Of a stretch of 64,000 nucleotides of DNA, positions 1 through 8,523 are shown one piece after another. Below the pieces are notes generated by a model, which was given only the letters and a program-made list of their open reading frames with translations, ran no database searches and was not told where the DNA came from. Position 1 is the first letter of the stretch. Each line of letters opens with the position of its first letter. The DNA comes from Rhodocyclales bacterium (GTDB lineage Bacteria > Pseudomonadota > Gammaproteobacteria > Burkholderiales > Rhodocyclaceae), in contig JACPUD010000100.1 in assembly GCA_016192435.1 (NCBI GenBank), forward strand, positions 1 to 64,000, read 5' to 3'. The position numbers and the translations under genes are program-made.

Positions 1-1
1 A

Positions 2-481
2 ACCGCTCTCTCCATCCTCGCCGCCATCCTCGTCCTGACGCTGGTCCTGGTGCAACTGGGCGTGCTGGGCGGCAGCCGTCCGGCGGACCTCGGCGTCAGC
101 AAGGGCCGCCTGAAGCCGCCGTCGCCGACGCCCAACAGCGTATCGAGCCAGGCCGGGCTGTACCCGGACCATCCGCAGCGGGAGTATGCGCAGATCCAGC
201 CGCTGCCGCTGCGCGGCGGTTCCGCGGCGGCCTCGATGCAGGCGCTGGCGGCGGTGCTGGCTGCGCTGCCGGGCATCACGGTGGTCGAGCAGCGGCCGGA
301 CTACCTGTATGCGCAGGCGACGACGCGCTGGCTGAAATTCACCGACGACCTCGAGTTCTGGTTCGATCCGGCGCGCGGCGCGATCGAGCTGCGCAGCGCC
401 AGCCGGCTTGGGGGCAAGGATTTCGGGGTGAACCGGCAGCGCATCGAGGCGGTCCGGGCGGCCTATCTGGCGCAGCCCTGA
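2..481 (+). CDS. DUF1499 domain protein, 5' end missing
   Basis: The reading frame is open from base 2, so the gene begins before the window. The first visible residues form a hydrophobic helix rich in Leu, Val and Ala, probably a membrane anchor. The rest resembles the DUF1499 family: a Pro/Ser-rich linker followed by a compact domain containing YLYAQATTRWLKFTDDLEFWF and ending IEAVRAAYLAQP. DUF1499 proteins have no firmly known function. The next gene is on the opposite strand and converges with this one. Family call is fairly confident; function is unknown. Confidence 0.7.
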   Translation, partial: TALSILAAILVLTLVLVQLGVLGGSRPADLGVSKGRLKPPSPTPNSVSSQAGLYPDHPQREYAQIQPLPLRGGSAAASMQALAAVLAALPGITVVEQRPDYLYAQATTRWLKFTDDLEFWFDPARGAIELRSASRLGGKDFGVNRQRIEAVRAAYLAQP

Positions 482-531
482 AGGCATTGTCGGCGAGCTT
501 GGCGCCGCTGCACCCCCATCTCCCTCCAATT

Positions 532-549
532 TCCCCCTTGAATGGGGGA
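532..549. terminator. Weak hairpin between convergent genes
   Basis: TCCCCC and GGGGGA face each other across a six-base loop, between the stop codons of the DUF1499 gene and the hemerythrin gene. There is no clear T-run on either side, so it is at best a weak bidirectional terminator. Confidence 0.35.
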
Positions 550-562
550 GAGTGTTGCGCGC

Positions 563-1042
563 CTACGTGCGGCCGAAGAACTTGCGCACGGCGCCACCCG
601 CCGGTGCCGCTGCCGCCACTTCCTGCGGCTTGGGCCCCTTTTCGCCGAGGCTGGCGCGCACCGCCTCGCCATAGTTCATGTCTTCGCGCTTGATGTGATT
701 CATCAGCCACTTGATCAGGGTGCCCTGCATTTCGGCGGCGACCTCCTCGCCCAACTGGAAGCGGTGCCGGTATTCGGCGATGCGCCGCGTGAACAGTTCA
801 TGCACCTTCTTGTGCGATGCTGCGTAGCGGTAGCGGGCCTGGTCCATCAGCGCCTCTTCAAAGCTGAAGTGCGACACCGTGTATTCCATCAGCTGATCGA
901 CCACGCGGCCGATCGCTTTCGTGTCGTTGCTCAGGCCGGCTTCGTGCAACTGGTTGATGTAGTCGACGATGCGTTTGTGCTGGTCGTCGATGGCCTCGAT
1001 GCCGACGCTCAGGTCCTGTGTCCATTTCACCAATTTCCCCAT
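563..1042 (-). CDS. Bacteriohemerythrin
   Basis: A 159-residue single-domain hemerythrin, which binds oxygen at a non-haem di-iron centre. The ligand pattern is visible in order: DQHKR near residue 21, HFSFEE near residue 58, HKKVHE near residue 77 and the final MNHIKRED near residue 115. The tail is Ala/Pro-rich and ends in a basic KFFGRT. The start ATG follows a good Shine-Dalgarno (AGGGAGGGC). Such proteins store, deliver or sense oxygen in microaerophilic and facultative bacteria; there is no attached signalling domain here. It lies downstream of, and on the same strand as, a c-di-GMP protein, 40 bases away. Confidence 0.92.
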   Translation of the reverse strand: MGKLVKWTQDLSVGIEAIDDQHKRIVDYINQLHEAGLSNDTKAIGRVVDQLMEYTVSHFSFEEALMDQARYRYAASHKKVHELFTRRIAEYRHRFQLGEEVAAEMQGTLIKWLMNHIKREDMNYGEAVRASLGEKGPKPQEVAAAAPAGGAVRKFFGRT

Positions 1043-1082
1043 GCCGCCCTCCCTTTTTTGTCTTTATGTCCGTCGCGCCGAT

Positions 1083-2852
1083 TCAGGCGGGCTGCAGCCC
1101 GCGCCAGGCGACCAGCTCGGCCGCAGGCATCGGCGGCGCGATACCGTTACCCTGGCCGACCTCGCAGCCCATTTGCAGCAATGCCTGATAGTGCGTTTCG
1201 GTTTCCACGCCTTCGGCCACGATGTGCATTTCGAAGGCCCGCGCCAGCGCGATGATGCCTTGCACGATGGCGTGGTCGGCCCTGCTTTGCTGCATGTCGC
1301 GCACAAAGGACTGGTCGATTTTCAGGGTATCCACGTCGAGCTTGCTCAGGTAGGTGATCGACGTGTAGCCGGTGCCGAAGTCGTCCAGCGCGAAACCCAC
1401 GCCGAACTGCCGGCAGGCCTTGATCAGCGCGCCGATCGCGGCGATGTCTTCCAGCGCCGCGGTTTCCAGCACCTCGATCTGCAGGCGCTGCAGGCAGGTA
1501 TCGCCTTGCCGCGCGCAGGCCGCGAGCTTGTCGACGAAACCGGGCGACTGCAGGTGATAGGCGGAAATGTTGATGCTCAACTGGATCTCGAAGCCGGCCT
1601 GCTGCCATTGCCGCAGCTGCTCGACGGCGGCGGCGACCACCCAGTCGCCCAACTCGACTTCGAGTTCGGTGTTTTCCGCCGTGCGCATGAAATCCGCCGG
1701 CAGCAGTTGTCCGCGCTGCGGGTGGTTCCAGCGTATCAGCGCCTCGGCGCCGACCAGGCGGCGAGTCCGCAACTCCAGCTTGGGCTGGTAGTGGAGCTCG
1801 AATTCGCCGCGCCCCAGGCCGTGCCGGATCTGCTGCAACAGTTCGTGATGGGAGCGCGCACGCAGGTCGCTGGCCGCATCGAACAGGTGGTAGCGGTTGC
1901 GGCCCCACTGCTTGGCCAGGCACATGGCCTGGTGGGCGTGGCGCAACAGGGTCTCGGCGTCCTGCTCGTCCGCGGGATAGAGCGCCACGCCGATGCTGGC
2001 GCTGAGCTGGAGCATCGTGCCATCGACCGCAATCGGCTGCTGGATGCTTTCCAGCATGCGGTGCAGGCTGCCCACGCATTCCTCGGTGACTTCCAGCCCG
2101 ACCAGCAGCACGACGAATTCGTCGCCGCCGAGGCGGGCCACGGTGTCGTCCGCGCGCACCGTTTCCTTGATGCGCCGCGTGACCTCCACCAGCACCCGGT
2201 CGCCGACCGCGTGGCCGCAGCCGTCGATCACCGCCTTGAAGCCGTCCAGGTCGAGATGGCATACCGCGAGCAGGCCCCGGTCGCGCTTGGCGCGCGCCAG
2301 CGCCTGCGACAGGCGGTCGGCCAGCAGCGCGCGGTTGGGCATGCCGGTCAGGGCGTCGTAATGGGCGATATGTTCCAGTTGCTTTTCGTGCTCGATGGGC
2401 TCGGTGACGTCCGTCGCCAGGCCGATGATGCCGCGCACGCCGCCCTCCTGGTCGCGCAAGCCGACCCGGGTGATTTCCAGCAGGTGGGCGTGGCCATCGA
2501 CAAAATTCAGCCAGGTCTGCGCATGATGCAGCGCCGCCTGGGCGAGGCATTCCAGGTCCGCCTGGCGGCAGGCCGCGGCGACCGCCGCGGGCAGCAGGTC
2601 GGTGTAATGGGCGGCGGCGAGAAACCGGTCTTCCGCAATGCCGGTGGCATCGCACAGGCTGCGGCTGACGAAGCGCATGCGCCCCTGCGCATCGACCATC
2701 CAGATGGCCAATGGGGCATGGTCGAGGATTGCCTGGAAGATCGCAGGCTGATCCTCGGGCACCGGCAGCAGGCGCAGGGCCTCTCGCTCCGCCTTTTTGC
2801 GCTCGGGCAAGTTCAGATCGATGGCAGGCAAACCGGGTGTGGGAGTATTCAT
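1083..2852 (-). CDS. PAS-GGDEF-EAL cyclic-di-GMP protein
   Basis: About 589 residues in three parts: an N-terminal PAS-like region (about 40-165, with QGRMRFVSRSLCDATGI), a GGDEF domain with an intact RLGGDEFVVLL active-site loop, and an EAL domain with VGAEALIRWNHP and the DDFGTGY motif. Both c-di-GMP synthesis and hydrolysis motifs look intact, so which activity dominates cannot be read from sequence. There is no membrane segment, so the sensing is cytoplasmic. I chose ATG at 2852; a TTG four codons upstream is also possible, and neither has a strong ribosome site. A PilZ effector lies at 26245 in the same window. Confidence 0.9.
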   Translation of the reverse strand: MNTPTPGLPAIDLNLPERKKAEREALRLLPVPEDQPAIFQAILDHAPLAIWMVDAQGRMRFVSRSLCDATGIAEDRFLAAAHYTDLLPAAVAAACRQADLECLAQAALHHAQTWLNFVDGHAHLLEITRVGLRDQEGGVRGIIGLATDVTEPIEHEKQLEHIAHYDALTGMPNRALLADRLSQALARAKRDRGLLAVCHLDLDGFKAVIDGCGHAVGDRVLVEVTRRIKETVRADDTVARLGGDEFVVLLVGLEVTEECVGSLHRMLESIQQPIAVDGTMLQLSASIGVALYPADEQDAETLLRHAHQAMCLAKQWGRNRYHLFDAASDLRARSHHELLQQIRHGLGRGEFELHYQPKLELRTRRLVGAEALIRWNHPQRGQLLPADFMRTAENTELEVELGDWVVAAAVEQLRQWQQAGFEIQLSINISAYHLQSPGFVDKLAACARQGDTCLQRLQIEVLETAALEDIAAIGALIKACRQFGVGFALDDFGTGYTSITYLSKLDVDTLKIDQSFVRDMQQSRADHAIVQGIIALARAFEMHIVAEGVETETHYQALLQMGCEVGQGNGIAPPMPAAELVAWRGLQPA

Positions 2853-2970
2853 GACGGTGGACAAAAGCTGCTGTTTTGCATTTTACGATTTCCCTGCCGG
2901 ACTGTGCGGAAACCGGGCGGAACAGAGGCCAAGGCTGGGCGGCAAACAGTCAGTTGTCATGGCGCCGAAG

Positions 2971-3621
2971 CTAGGCCGCGGGCTTCGGGTGGCCGACGGT
3001 CTGCGCCAGCAGGACCTGCTGGTCGTGGGCCAGGCCGAGCGCGTCGGCGATCGCCGCGCGATCGATCCAGGCGCGGATCACCGAGGCCAGGCCCCGGCTG
3101 GCGGCGAACAGATAGACATTCTGGGCAATCGCACCGGCCGCCGCCGAGGCAAAGGACTCGCGCTGCGCCACCGGTACCAGGCCCATGCGGCGATGGTCGG
3201 CCACATACACGAGGTCCAGCGGAGCTTCATCGACGAAGTCCTGGTAGCCCGTGACGCTGCGCAAATCGCCTGCCGCCACCAGGTCGAGACGATGCGCAAC
3301 GGCATCGTAGCGATAGGCGCCTGTCGGCAGGGCGACGAACACATCGATCTCCTGGGCGTTCAGCGCCGAGGGCGCGGTGCGCCCGCCCTCCTCACGGTTG
3401 ACGCCATAGGCTGCCCAGAGCAGGTCGGAGAGCAAGGGCAGCGGCAGGGCGTCGGGCGCGAACTCGCGCGCCGAGCGGCGCTGTGCCAGCGCCTCCATCA
3501 AGGCCAGACCGCCATGCTTGACCGGCGGCGGCAGCGCGATTGAGGCCGCCGAGCCCCCGGTGGCGGGCTTGGGCCGCAGCGCGCCCATCATGCCCAGTGC
3601 CAGTTTGGTCAAGGTATTCAT
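2971..3621 (-). CDS. SagB-type nitroreductase family protein
   Basis: A 216-residue FMN-dependent nitroreductase-fold protein. It has the SagB-like opening ALAQRRSAREFAPDALPLPLLSDLLWAAYGV, where the R-R-S-x-R segment binds FMN phosphate, and the AGAIAQNVYLFAASRGL helix typical of the family. The ATG at 3621 is preceded by GGAGGCAGGC, so longer upstream extensions of the frame are unlikely. Substrate cannot be inferred. The 264 bases upstream, to the lipoprotein gene, carry no gene. Confidence 0.8.
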   Translation of the reverse strand: MNTLTKLALGMMGALRPKPATGGSAASIALPPPVKHGGLALMEALAQRRSAREFAPDALPLPLLSDLLWAAYGVNREEGGRTAPSALNAQEIDVFVALPTGAYRYDAVAHRLDLVAAGDLRSVTGYQDFVDEAPLDLVYVADHRRMGLVPVAQRESFASAAAGAIAQNVYLFAASRGLASVIRAWIDRAAIADALGLAHDQQVLLAQTVGHPKPAA

Positions 3622-3885
3622 CGCCTGCCTCCGCTCTATCCTGCGATCGGCATGCCGCCGGCGCACCGTTCGTCCGGGCAAAAAAAACCCGGCTGGATTG
3701 CTCCGGCCGGAGTTTGAAAGCCCCGCATTGCGCGAGGATGGAGTAGCGGGTCGCTTGCGGCGTATTGGAACGGACACCGCCGTGCAGTCGACGCAAAAGA
3801 TACTCCCGGTGCCATTCCGATGGAATACCGGCAATGCCGTATTTTGGCTACCTGATTTCCGGTAGTGGCGATCAGGGCCATGCCT

Positions 3886-4419
3886 TCAGTCGAAGTAGCT
3901 GCGGCCTTCTTCGAAGCGCGCCGCGAACCAGCCCTGCTTGAGGCTTTCGGTGCGCACCTTGCCGCGGCTGTTGGGGGCATGGACGAAACGGTCGTCGCCG
4001 ATGTAGATGCCGACGTGCGAGTAGGGCTTGTTGCGCGTGTTGAAGAACACCAGGTCGCCGGGGCGCAGCTGCGCCGCTGCGACGGGCTTGCCCTGGCGCG
4101 CCAGGTCGGCTGCCGAGCCTGCAAGCTGGATGTCGGCCGATTTGCGGAACACGTAACTGACCATGCCGCTGCAATCGAGCCCGGCCTCCGGATTCTTGCC
4201 GCCGAAGCGGTAGCCGGTTTCGATCAGTCCCAGTGCAAACAGCACCACGTCATAGGCCTTGTCGTTGATGTTGGGCGTCGGGCGCGGCGGCGCCGTGGCG
4301 CCAGCGCCAACTCCGGTCGCGGCCGGGGTCTGGCCGGCGGGCGGCAGGACGCCGCAGCCATGGAGCACCAGGGTCGAGCTGGCGAGCAGGGCGGCAAGCG
4401 AATGGCGACGGGCAGGCAT
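3886..4419 (-). CDS. NlpC/P60-family lipoprotein, peptidoglycan endopeptidase
   Basis: A 177-residue secreted lipoprotein. The signal peptide ends in a lipobox, LHGC, with the lipidated Cys at 22. A Pro/Ala-rich linker (about 25-50) follows, then an NlpC/P60 domain with catalytic Cys in DCSGMVSYV (about residue 90) and His in HVGIYIG (about residue 139). These enzymes cut peptide stems in the cell wall. The linker contains TGVGAGATAP, encoded by one copy of the dispersed repeat (4291-4312). It is divergent from the alcohol dehydrogenase gene, 59 bases away. Confidence 0.9.
   Translation of the reverse strand: MPARRHSLAALLASSTLVLHGCGVLPPAGQTPAATGVGAGATAPPRPTPNINDKAYDVVLFALGLIETGYRFGGKNPEAGLDCSGMVSYVFRKSADIQLAGSAADLARQGKPVAAAQLRPGDLVFFNTRNKPYSHVGIYIGDDRFVHAPNSRGKVRTESLKQGWFAARFEEGRSYFD
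4291..4312 (-). repeat. Dispersed two-part repeat, copy A
   Basis: Read on the minus strand it is GAGTTGGCGCTGGC, GCC, ACGGCG. It lies inside the lipoprotein gene and encodes GVGAGATA in the linker after the signal peptide. Confidence 0.8.
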
Positions 4420-4478
4420 GGGAACAAATCTAATCCGCTACACTGCTGCGGATAAACCCGATCAAGGCAGAAAACCTC

Positions 4479-5609
4479 ATGCAAATCCGTGCCGCCGTAC
4501 TCAGCCAGATGGAACAACCGCGCCCCTACGCGCAAACCCGCCCGATCGCCATCGAGACCGTGAACCTCGCCGGTCCCGGCGCCAACGAAGTCCTGGTCAA
4601 GATCACGGCCGCCGGCCTGTGCCACTCCGACCTGTCCATCGTCAATGGCGACCGCCCGCGGCCGATGCCCATGGCGCTCGGCCACGAGGCCGCCGGCATC
4701 GTTGAGGAAACCGGCCCGGGCGTCACGGATCTCCAGCGCGGCGATGCCGTGGCCCTGGTCTTCGTCCCCAGTTGCGGCCATTGCCTGCCCTGCCTCGAAG
4801 GCCGTCCGGCGCTGTGCGAGCCCGGCGCCGCAGCCAACACGGCGGGCACCATGGTCGGCGGCCATCGTCATCTGTCACGCGCCGACGGCACGCGGCTCAA
4901 CCATCAGGTCGGCGTCTCCTGCTTCGCCGAATACGCGGTGTGCAACCGCGGCTCGCTGGTCAAGGTCAGCCCCGACCTGCCGCAGGACGTCGCCGCCGTG
5001 TTCGGCTGCGCCGTGCTGACCGGCGTCGGCGCCGCGATCAATTCGGCGCAGGTAAGGCTGGGCCAGACCGTCGCCGTGGTGGGCTTGGGCGGCGTCGGCC
5101 TCTCCGCCGTGCTGGGTGCGCTGGCCGCCGGCGCGCGCGAAGTAATCGCCATCGACAGCCTGCCGGCCAAGCTCGAAACCGCGCTGGCGCTGGGCGCGAC
5201 GCGCGCCTTCCTGGCCTCCGATCCCGACCTCGTGGCGCAGGTCAAGGCCGCGACCAAAGGCGGCGTCGATGTCGCGATCGAAGCCGCGAGTTCGGTGCAG
5301 GCGCTCGATGCCGCCTACCGGATCACGCGGCGCGGCGGCACCACGGTGACCTGCAGCCTGCCGCCGCCCTCCCACACCTTCAACCTGCCGGCGGTGAACC
5401 TGGTCGCCGAGGAACGCACGCTGAAGGGCAGCTACCTCGGCTCCGCCGTGCCGGCGCGCGACATCCCGCATTACATCGCGCTGTTCCAGGCCGGCCGCCT
5501 GCCGGTGGACAAGCTGATCACGCATCGCCTCAGACTCGACCAGATCAACGAGGGCTTCGACCGCCTGGCCGCGGGCGAGGCGGTGCGCCAAGTCATCCTG
5601 TTCGACTGA
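4479..5609 (+). CDS. Zinc-dependent medium-chain alcohol dehydrogenase
   Basis: A 376-residue MDR-family dehydrogenase oxidising an alcohol with NAD(P). Visible are the catalytic zinc ligands (GLCHSD near residue 47, GHEAAG near 69, FGCAV near 172), the structural zinc site CGHCLPC followed by Cys eight residues on, and the nucleotide fold GLGGVG. It resembles the class III / aryl- or terpene-alcohol branch, but the substrate is not decidable. Its stop is three bases before the metK start, so the two are very probably co-transcribed. Confidence 0.88.
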   Translation: MQIRAAVLSQMEQPRPYAQTRPIAIETVNLAGPGANEVLVKITAAGLCHSDLSIVNGDRPRPMPMALGHEAAGIVEETGPGVTDLQRGDAVALVFVPSCGHCLPCLEGRPALCEPGAAANTAGTMVGGHRHLSRADGTRLNHQVGVSCFAEYAVCNRGSLVKVSPDLPQDVAAVFGCAVLTGVGAAINSAQVRLGQTVAVVGLGGVGLSAVLGALAAGAREVIAIDSLPAKLETALALGATRAFLASDPDLVAQVKAATKGGVDVAIEAASSVQALDAAYRITRRGGTTVTCSLPPPSHTFNLPAVNLVAEERTLKGSYLGSAVPARDIPHYIALFQAGRLPVDKLITHRLRLDQINEGFDRLAAGEAVRQVILFD

Positions 5610-5612
5610 GCC

Positions 5613-6791
5613 ATGCACGCCAGGACTTATCTCTTCACCTCCGAGTCGGTCTCCGCAGGCCATCCGGACAAGCTCGCCGACCAGATTTCGGATGCGATCC
5701 TCGATGCCTTCCTGGCGCGCGAGGCGACCGCCAAGGTCGCCTGCGAAACCCTGGTCGCCGACAACCTGGTGGTCATCGCCGGCGAGTTCCGCACTTCCGA
5801 CGAAGCGCTGTTTCAGGAGGTCCGCGGCCGCGCCGCCGAAATCGCGCGCCAGGTGCTGCGGGACGCCGGCTACACCGATGCGGCGACCGGCATCGACCCC
5901 GAGCATTGCGAAATCCAGGTGCGCTTCAACCACCAGTCGATCCAGATCAACAAGGGCGTGGTGCACGCCGATGGCACGCTCGGCGCCGGCGACCAGGGCC
6001 TGATGTTTGGCTTTGCCTGCGACGAAACGCCGGACCTGATGCCCTACCCGATCTGGCTCGCGCATCGCCTGGTGCGGCGCCAGGCCGAGCTGCGCAAGTC
6101 CGGCGCCCTGCCCTGGCTGCGGCCCGACGCCAAGAGCCAGGTCACGGTGCGCTACGAGGGACACAAGGTGGCCGGCATTGCCGATGTGGTGATCTCGACC
6201 CAGATCGAGCGCGACCTCGATCCGGCCTGGGTGACGCGCGAAGTCACGCGCGAGATCATCGATCCGCTGCTGCCCGCCAAGTTGCGCACCGCGGACTTGC
6301 GCATCTTCGTCAATCCGGCCGGGCCCTTCGAGATCGGCGGCCCCAACGGCGACACGGGGCTGACCGGGCGCAAGATCATCGTCGATACCTACGGCGGGTC
6401 CTGCCCGCACGGCGGCGGCGCCTTTTCCGGCAAGGATCCGAGCAAGGTCGACCGCTCCGCCGCCTACATGGCGCGCTACATCGCCAAGAACATCGTCGCC
6501 GCCGGCCTGGCGCGGCGCTGCCTGGTGCAGCTCGCCTATGCCATCGGCGTGGCCGAGCCGGTGTCGGTGATGCTCGACACGCAAGGCACCGGCAGCGTGG
6601 CCTACGACGCGCTGGAAGCCGCGGTGAAACAGGCGTTCCGCCTGACGCCTTCCGGCATCATCGCCATGCTCGACCTGGCGCGGCCGATCTATCGCCGGAC
6701 CGCCGCCTACGGCCACTTCGGCCGCAGCGACATCGATCTGAGCTGGGAGCGCACCGACCAGGTCGCGGCGCTGAAGGCGGCGCTGAACTGA
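5613..6791 (+). CDS. metK: S-adenosylmethionine synthetase
   Basis: A 392-residue enzyme making S-adenosylmethionine from ATP and methionine. Family signatures are all present: [11 protein letters not shown] at the N-terminus, [22 protein letters not shown], and the phosphate-binding [17 protein letters not shown]. Length matches bacterial MetK (about 384). Around the mobile loop it differs somewhat from the E. coli enzyme ([17 protein letters not shown]). It begins three bases after the alcohol dehydrogenase stop, an unusual partner for metK. It converges with the next gene, leaving only 11 bases. Confidence 0.96.
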   Translation: MHARTYLFTSESVSAGHPDKLADQISDAILDAFLAREATAKVACETLVADNLVVIAGEFRTSDEALFQEVRGRAAEIARQVLRDAGYTDAATGIDPEHCEIQVRFNHQSIQINKGVVHADGTLGAGDQGLMFGFACDETPDLMPYPIWLAHRLVRRQAELRKSGALPWLRPDAKSQVTVRYEGHKVAGIADVVISTQIERDLDPAWVTREVTREIIDPLLPAKLRTADLRIFVNPAGPFEIGGPNGDTGLTGRKIIVDTYGGSCPHGGGAFSGKDPSKVDRSAAYMARYIAKNIVAAGLARRCLVQLAYAIGVAEPVSVMLDTQGTGSVAYDALEAAVKQAFRLTPSGIIAMLDLARPIYRRTAAYGHFGRSDIDLSWERTDQVAALKAALN

Positions 6792-6802
6792 CGTCGATCA
6801 GG

Positions 6803-7921
6803 CTATAGAAGCCCCGCGGCGCGGCGAAACTCCATGCGCGCCATCATGCGGCTGCTCATGTTGCTGGTGAAGCAGAGGGCGAACCAGCGCTGGTCCGGAT
6901 GCACGAACAGCGCCGTGCCGCTGATCCCGGACCAGGCCATTTCGCCCGCCGCGCAGGGCATGGCCGCGGCGCCCCAGTCGAGCCTGAGCGCCAGGGCGAG
7001 CCCGAAGCCGAAGCCGGGGCCGGTAAAGCCGACGGGGCCGTCGATGCCCTGGGGCAACTGGTTGCGGCACATTTCCTGGAACAGCGCCGACGACAGCAGT
7101 CTTTCGCCGTCATGGCTGCCGCCGTTGGCCAGCATGCGTGCAAAACAGGCGTAGTCACCCAGCGTCGCCACCAGTCCGCCGCCGCCGCTTTCCAGCCACG
7201 GCCGGTCCGCCCGACGCACGCCGTAGCCGGCGACGCGCGCCTGCCAGGCCGCATCTTCGGCGTAGGCGGCGGCCAGCCGCGCCTGTGCCGATGACGGCAC
7301 TTCGAAGCCCGTGTCCCGCATGCCCAGGCGCTCGAAAATCCGCGTCTTGAGCGCCAGCCCGAGCGGCAGGCCGTCGAGTTTCGCCACGATCATGCCGAGC
7401 ACGTCGGTCGAGTAGCCGTAGCGAAATGCCGCGCCCGGCTGCGCCGCGAGCGGTGCCGCAGCGAGGGCGTCGAGGAAGGCCGCAGCATCGACATAAGGCA
7501 TCTGCCCGGCAAAATCGGCCCGGGCTGCGGCGGCGCGCAGTTCGGCGTCGGGGATTTCCGTGGCGTAGGCCAGGCCCGAGGTATGCCGCATCAGGTCGCG
7601 CACCGTCGGCGCACGCTGCGGCCGCGCCCCCGGCTGCATGCGCAGTCCAGCCAGCACCGGCAGGTAGTCGCTGGCCGCTGCGTCGAGTTCCAGCAAGCCC
7701 TCCTCGACCTGCATCAGCGCGGCGAAGCTGACGATGGATTTGCTCAGCGAGGCCAGGCGGAACAGCGCCCCGTCGTGCATCGGCTCGTCGCTTTGCGGCC
7801 GCAGCCGGCCGGTTGCGCAGTGCGCCAGCACCTGGCCGGCGCGTTCGACATGGACCACCGCGCCAGGGGTGTGGCGCGCCTCGATTTGATAGGCAAGCAG
7901 GCGATCGATGCTGTTGCTCAT
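6803..7921 (-). CDS. Serine beta-lactamase-like hydrolase / esterase
   Basis: A 372-residue protein of the class C beta-lactamase / EstB esterase fold. The catalytic S-x-x-K is SLSK at residues 58-61, and the second motif is YGYSTD near residue 168. No signal peptide is visible, so it is probably a cytoplasmic esterase or peptidase and not an antibiotic-resistance enzyme. The start ATG follows GGGAGACAGC. Substrate unknown. Confidence 0.82.
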   Translation of the reverse strand: MSNSIDRLLAYQIEARHTPGAVVHVERAGQVLAHCATGRLRPQSDEPMHDGALFRLASLSKSIVSFAALMQVEEGLLELDAAASDYLPVLAGLRMQPGARPQRAPTVRDLMRHTSGLAYATEIPDAELRAAAARADFAGQMPYVDAAAFLDALAAAPLAAQPGAAFRYGYSTDVLGMIVAKLDGLPLGLALKTRIFERLGMRDTGFEVPSSAQARLAAAYAEDAAWQARVAGYGVRRADRPWLESGGGGLVATLGDYACFARMLANGGSHDGERLLSSALFQEMCRNQLPQGIDGPVGFTGPGFGFGLALALRLDWGAAAMPCAAGEMAWSGISGTALFVHPDQRWFALCFTSNMSSRMMARMEFRRAAGLL

Positions 7922-8038
7922 GCTGTCTCCCGGAAACCAGAACCCAAGCCTAGCATCCCCATTTTGGCGCTGCCGTGCAACAGGATTCGGGGGCGCAGTT
8001 GCTTACAATGGCGCCATCGAATTTCCGGTCCTGCCATC

Positions 8039-8482
8039 ATGCGCATCGCGGTCCTGATCCATCTGCTGGGAGTCGTCGTCTGGGTCGGCGGCATGTTCTT
8101 CGCGCACGTCTGCCTGCGCCCGGTCGCCGCGGCCCAGTTGCCGCCACCGCAGCGCCTGCCTTTGCTGGCTGCCGTGCTCGGGCGCTTTTTCGTCGCGGCC
8201 GGCGTCGCCATCGTCGCCATCCTGGGCAGCGGCCTGCTGCGTTTCGGCGCACTGGGCGGCGCCGCCGCGCCATGGCACTGGCATGCCATGGCGGGCATCG
8301 GCGGCGTCATGATGCTGCTCTACCTGATCATCGTGCTGCGCCATTACCCGCGCCTCAAGGCCGCGGTGGCGGCCCAGGCCTGGCCGGCGGGCGGCGCGGC
8401 GATGGAGGCGATCCGCAAGCTGGTGCTGGTCAATCTTATCCTCGGCGGCATCACCATCGTGATCGCCCTGGCCGCGCCGTGA
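8039..8482 (+). CDS. CopD-like integral membrane protein
   Basis: A 147-residue protein with four predicted membrane helices. It opens MRIAVLIHLLGVVVWVGGMFF, the H-x-x-x-x-x-x-W-x-G-G-M pattern of CopD/DUF2269-type proteins, and has WHWHAMAGIGGVMMLLY in the middle. The family is loosely tied to copper or haem at the inner membrane, but no role can be fixed. It converges with the nine-haem cytochrome gene. Confidence 0.7.
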   Translation: MRIAVLIHLLGVVVWVGGMFFAHVCLRPVAAAQLPPPQRLPLLAAVLGRFFVAAGVAIVAILGSGLLRFGALGGAAAPWHWHAMAGIGGVMMLLYLIIVLRHYPRLKAAVAAQAWPAGGAAMEAIRKLVLVNLILGGITIVIALAAP

Positions 8483-8492
8483 GCGTCGCCGC

Positions 8493-8508
8493 GCCGGCTT
8501 TCGCCGGC
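8493..8508. terminator. Short GC hairpin between convergent genes
   Basis: GCCGGC-TTTC-GCCGGC lies in the 41 bases between the CopD-like gene and the end of the cytochrome cluster. No T-run follows, so terminator function is uncertain. Confidence 0.3.
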
Positions 8509-8523
8509 CCCGGCGCCAATGCC

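Noticed and set aside
4875-6716. 613-codon open frame opposite metK and the dehydrogenase gene
   Set aside because: Both plus-strand genes are clearly identified, and the antisense product is low-complexity His/Gly/Arg-rich sequence.
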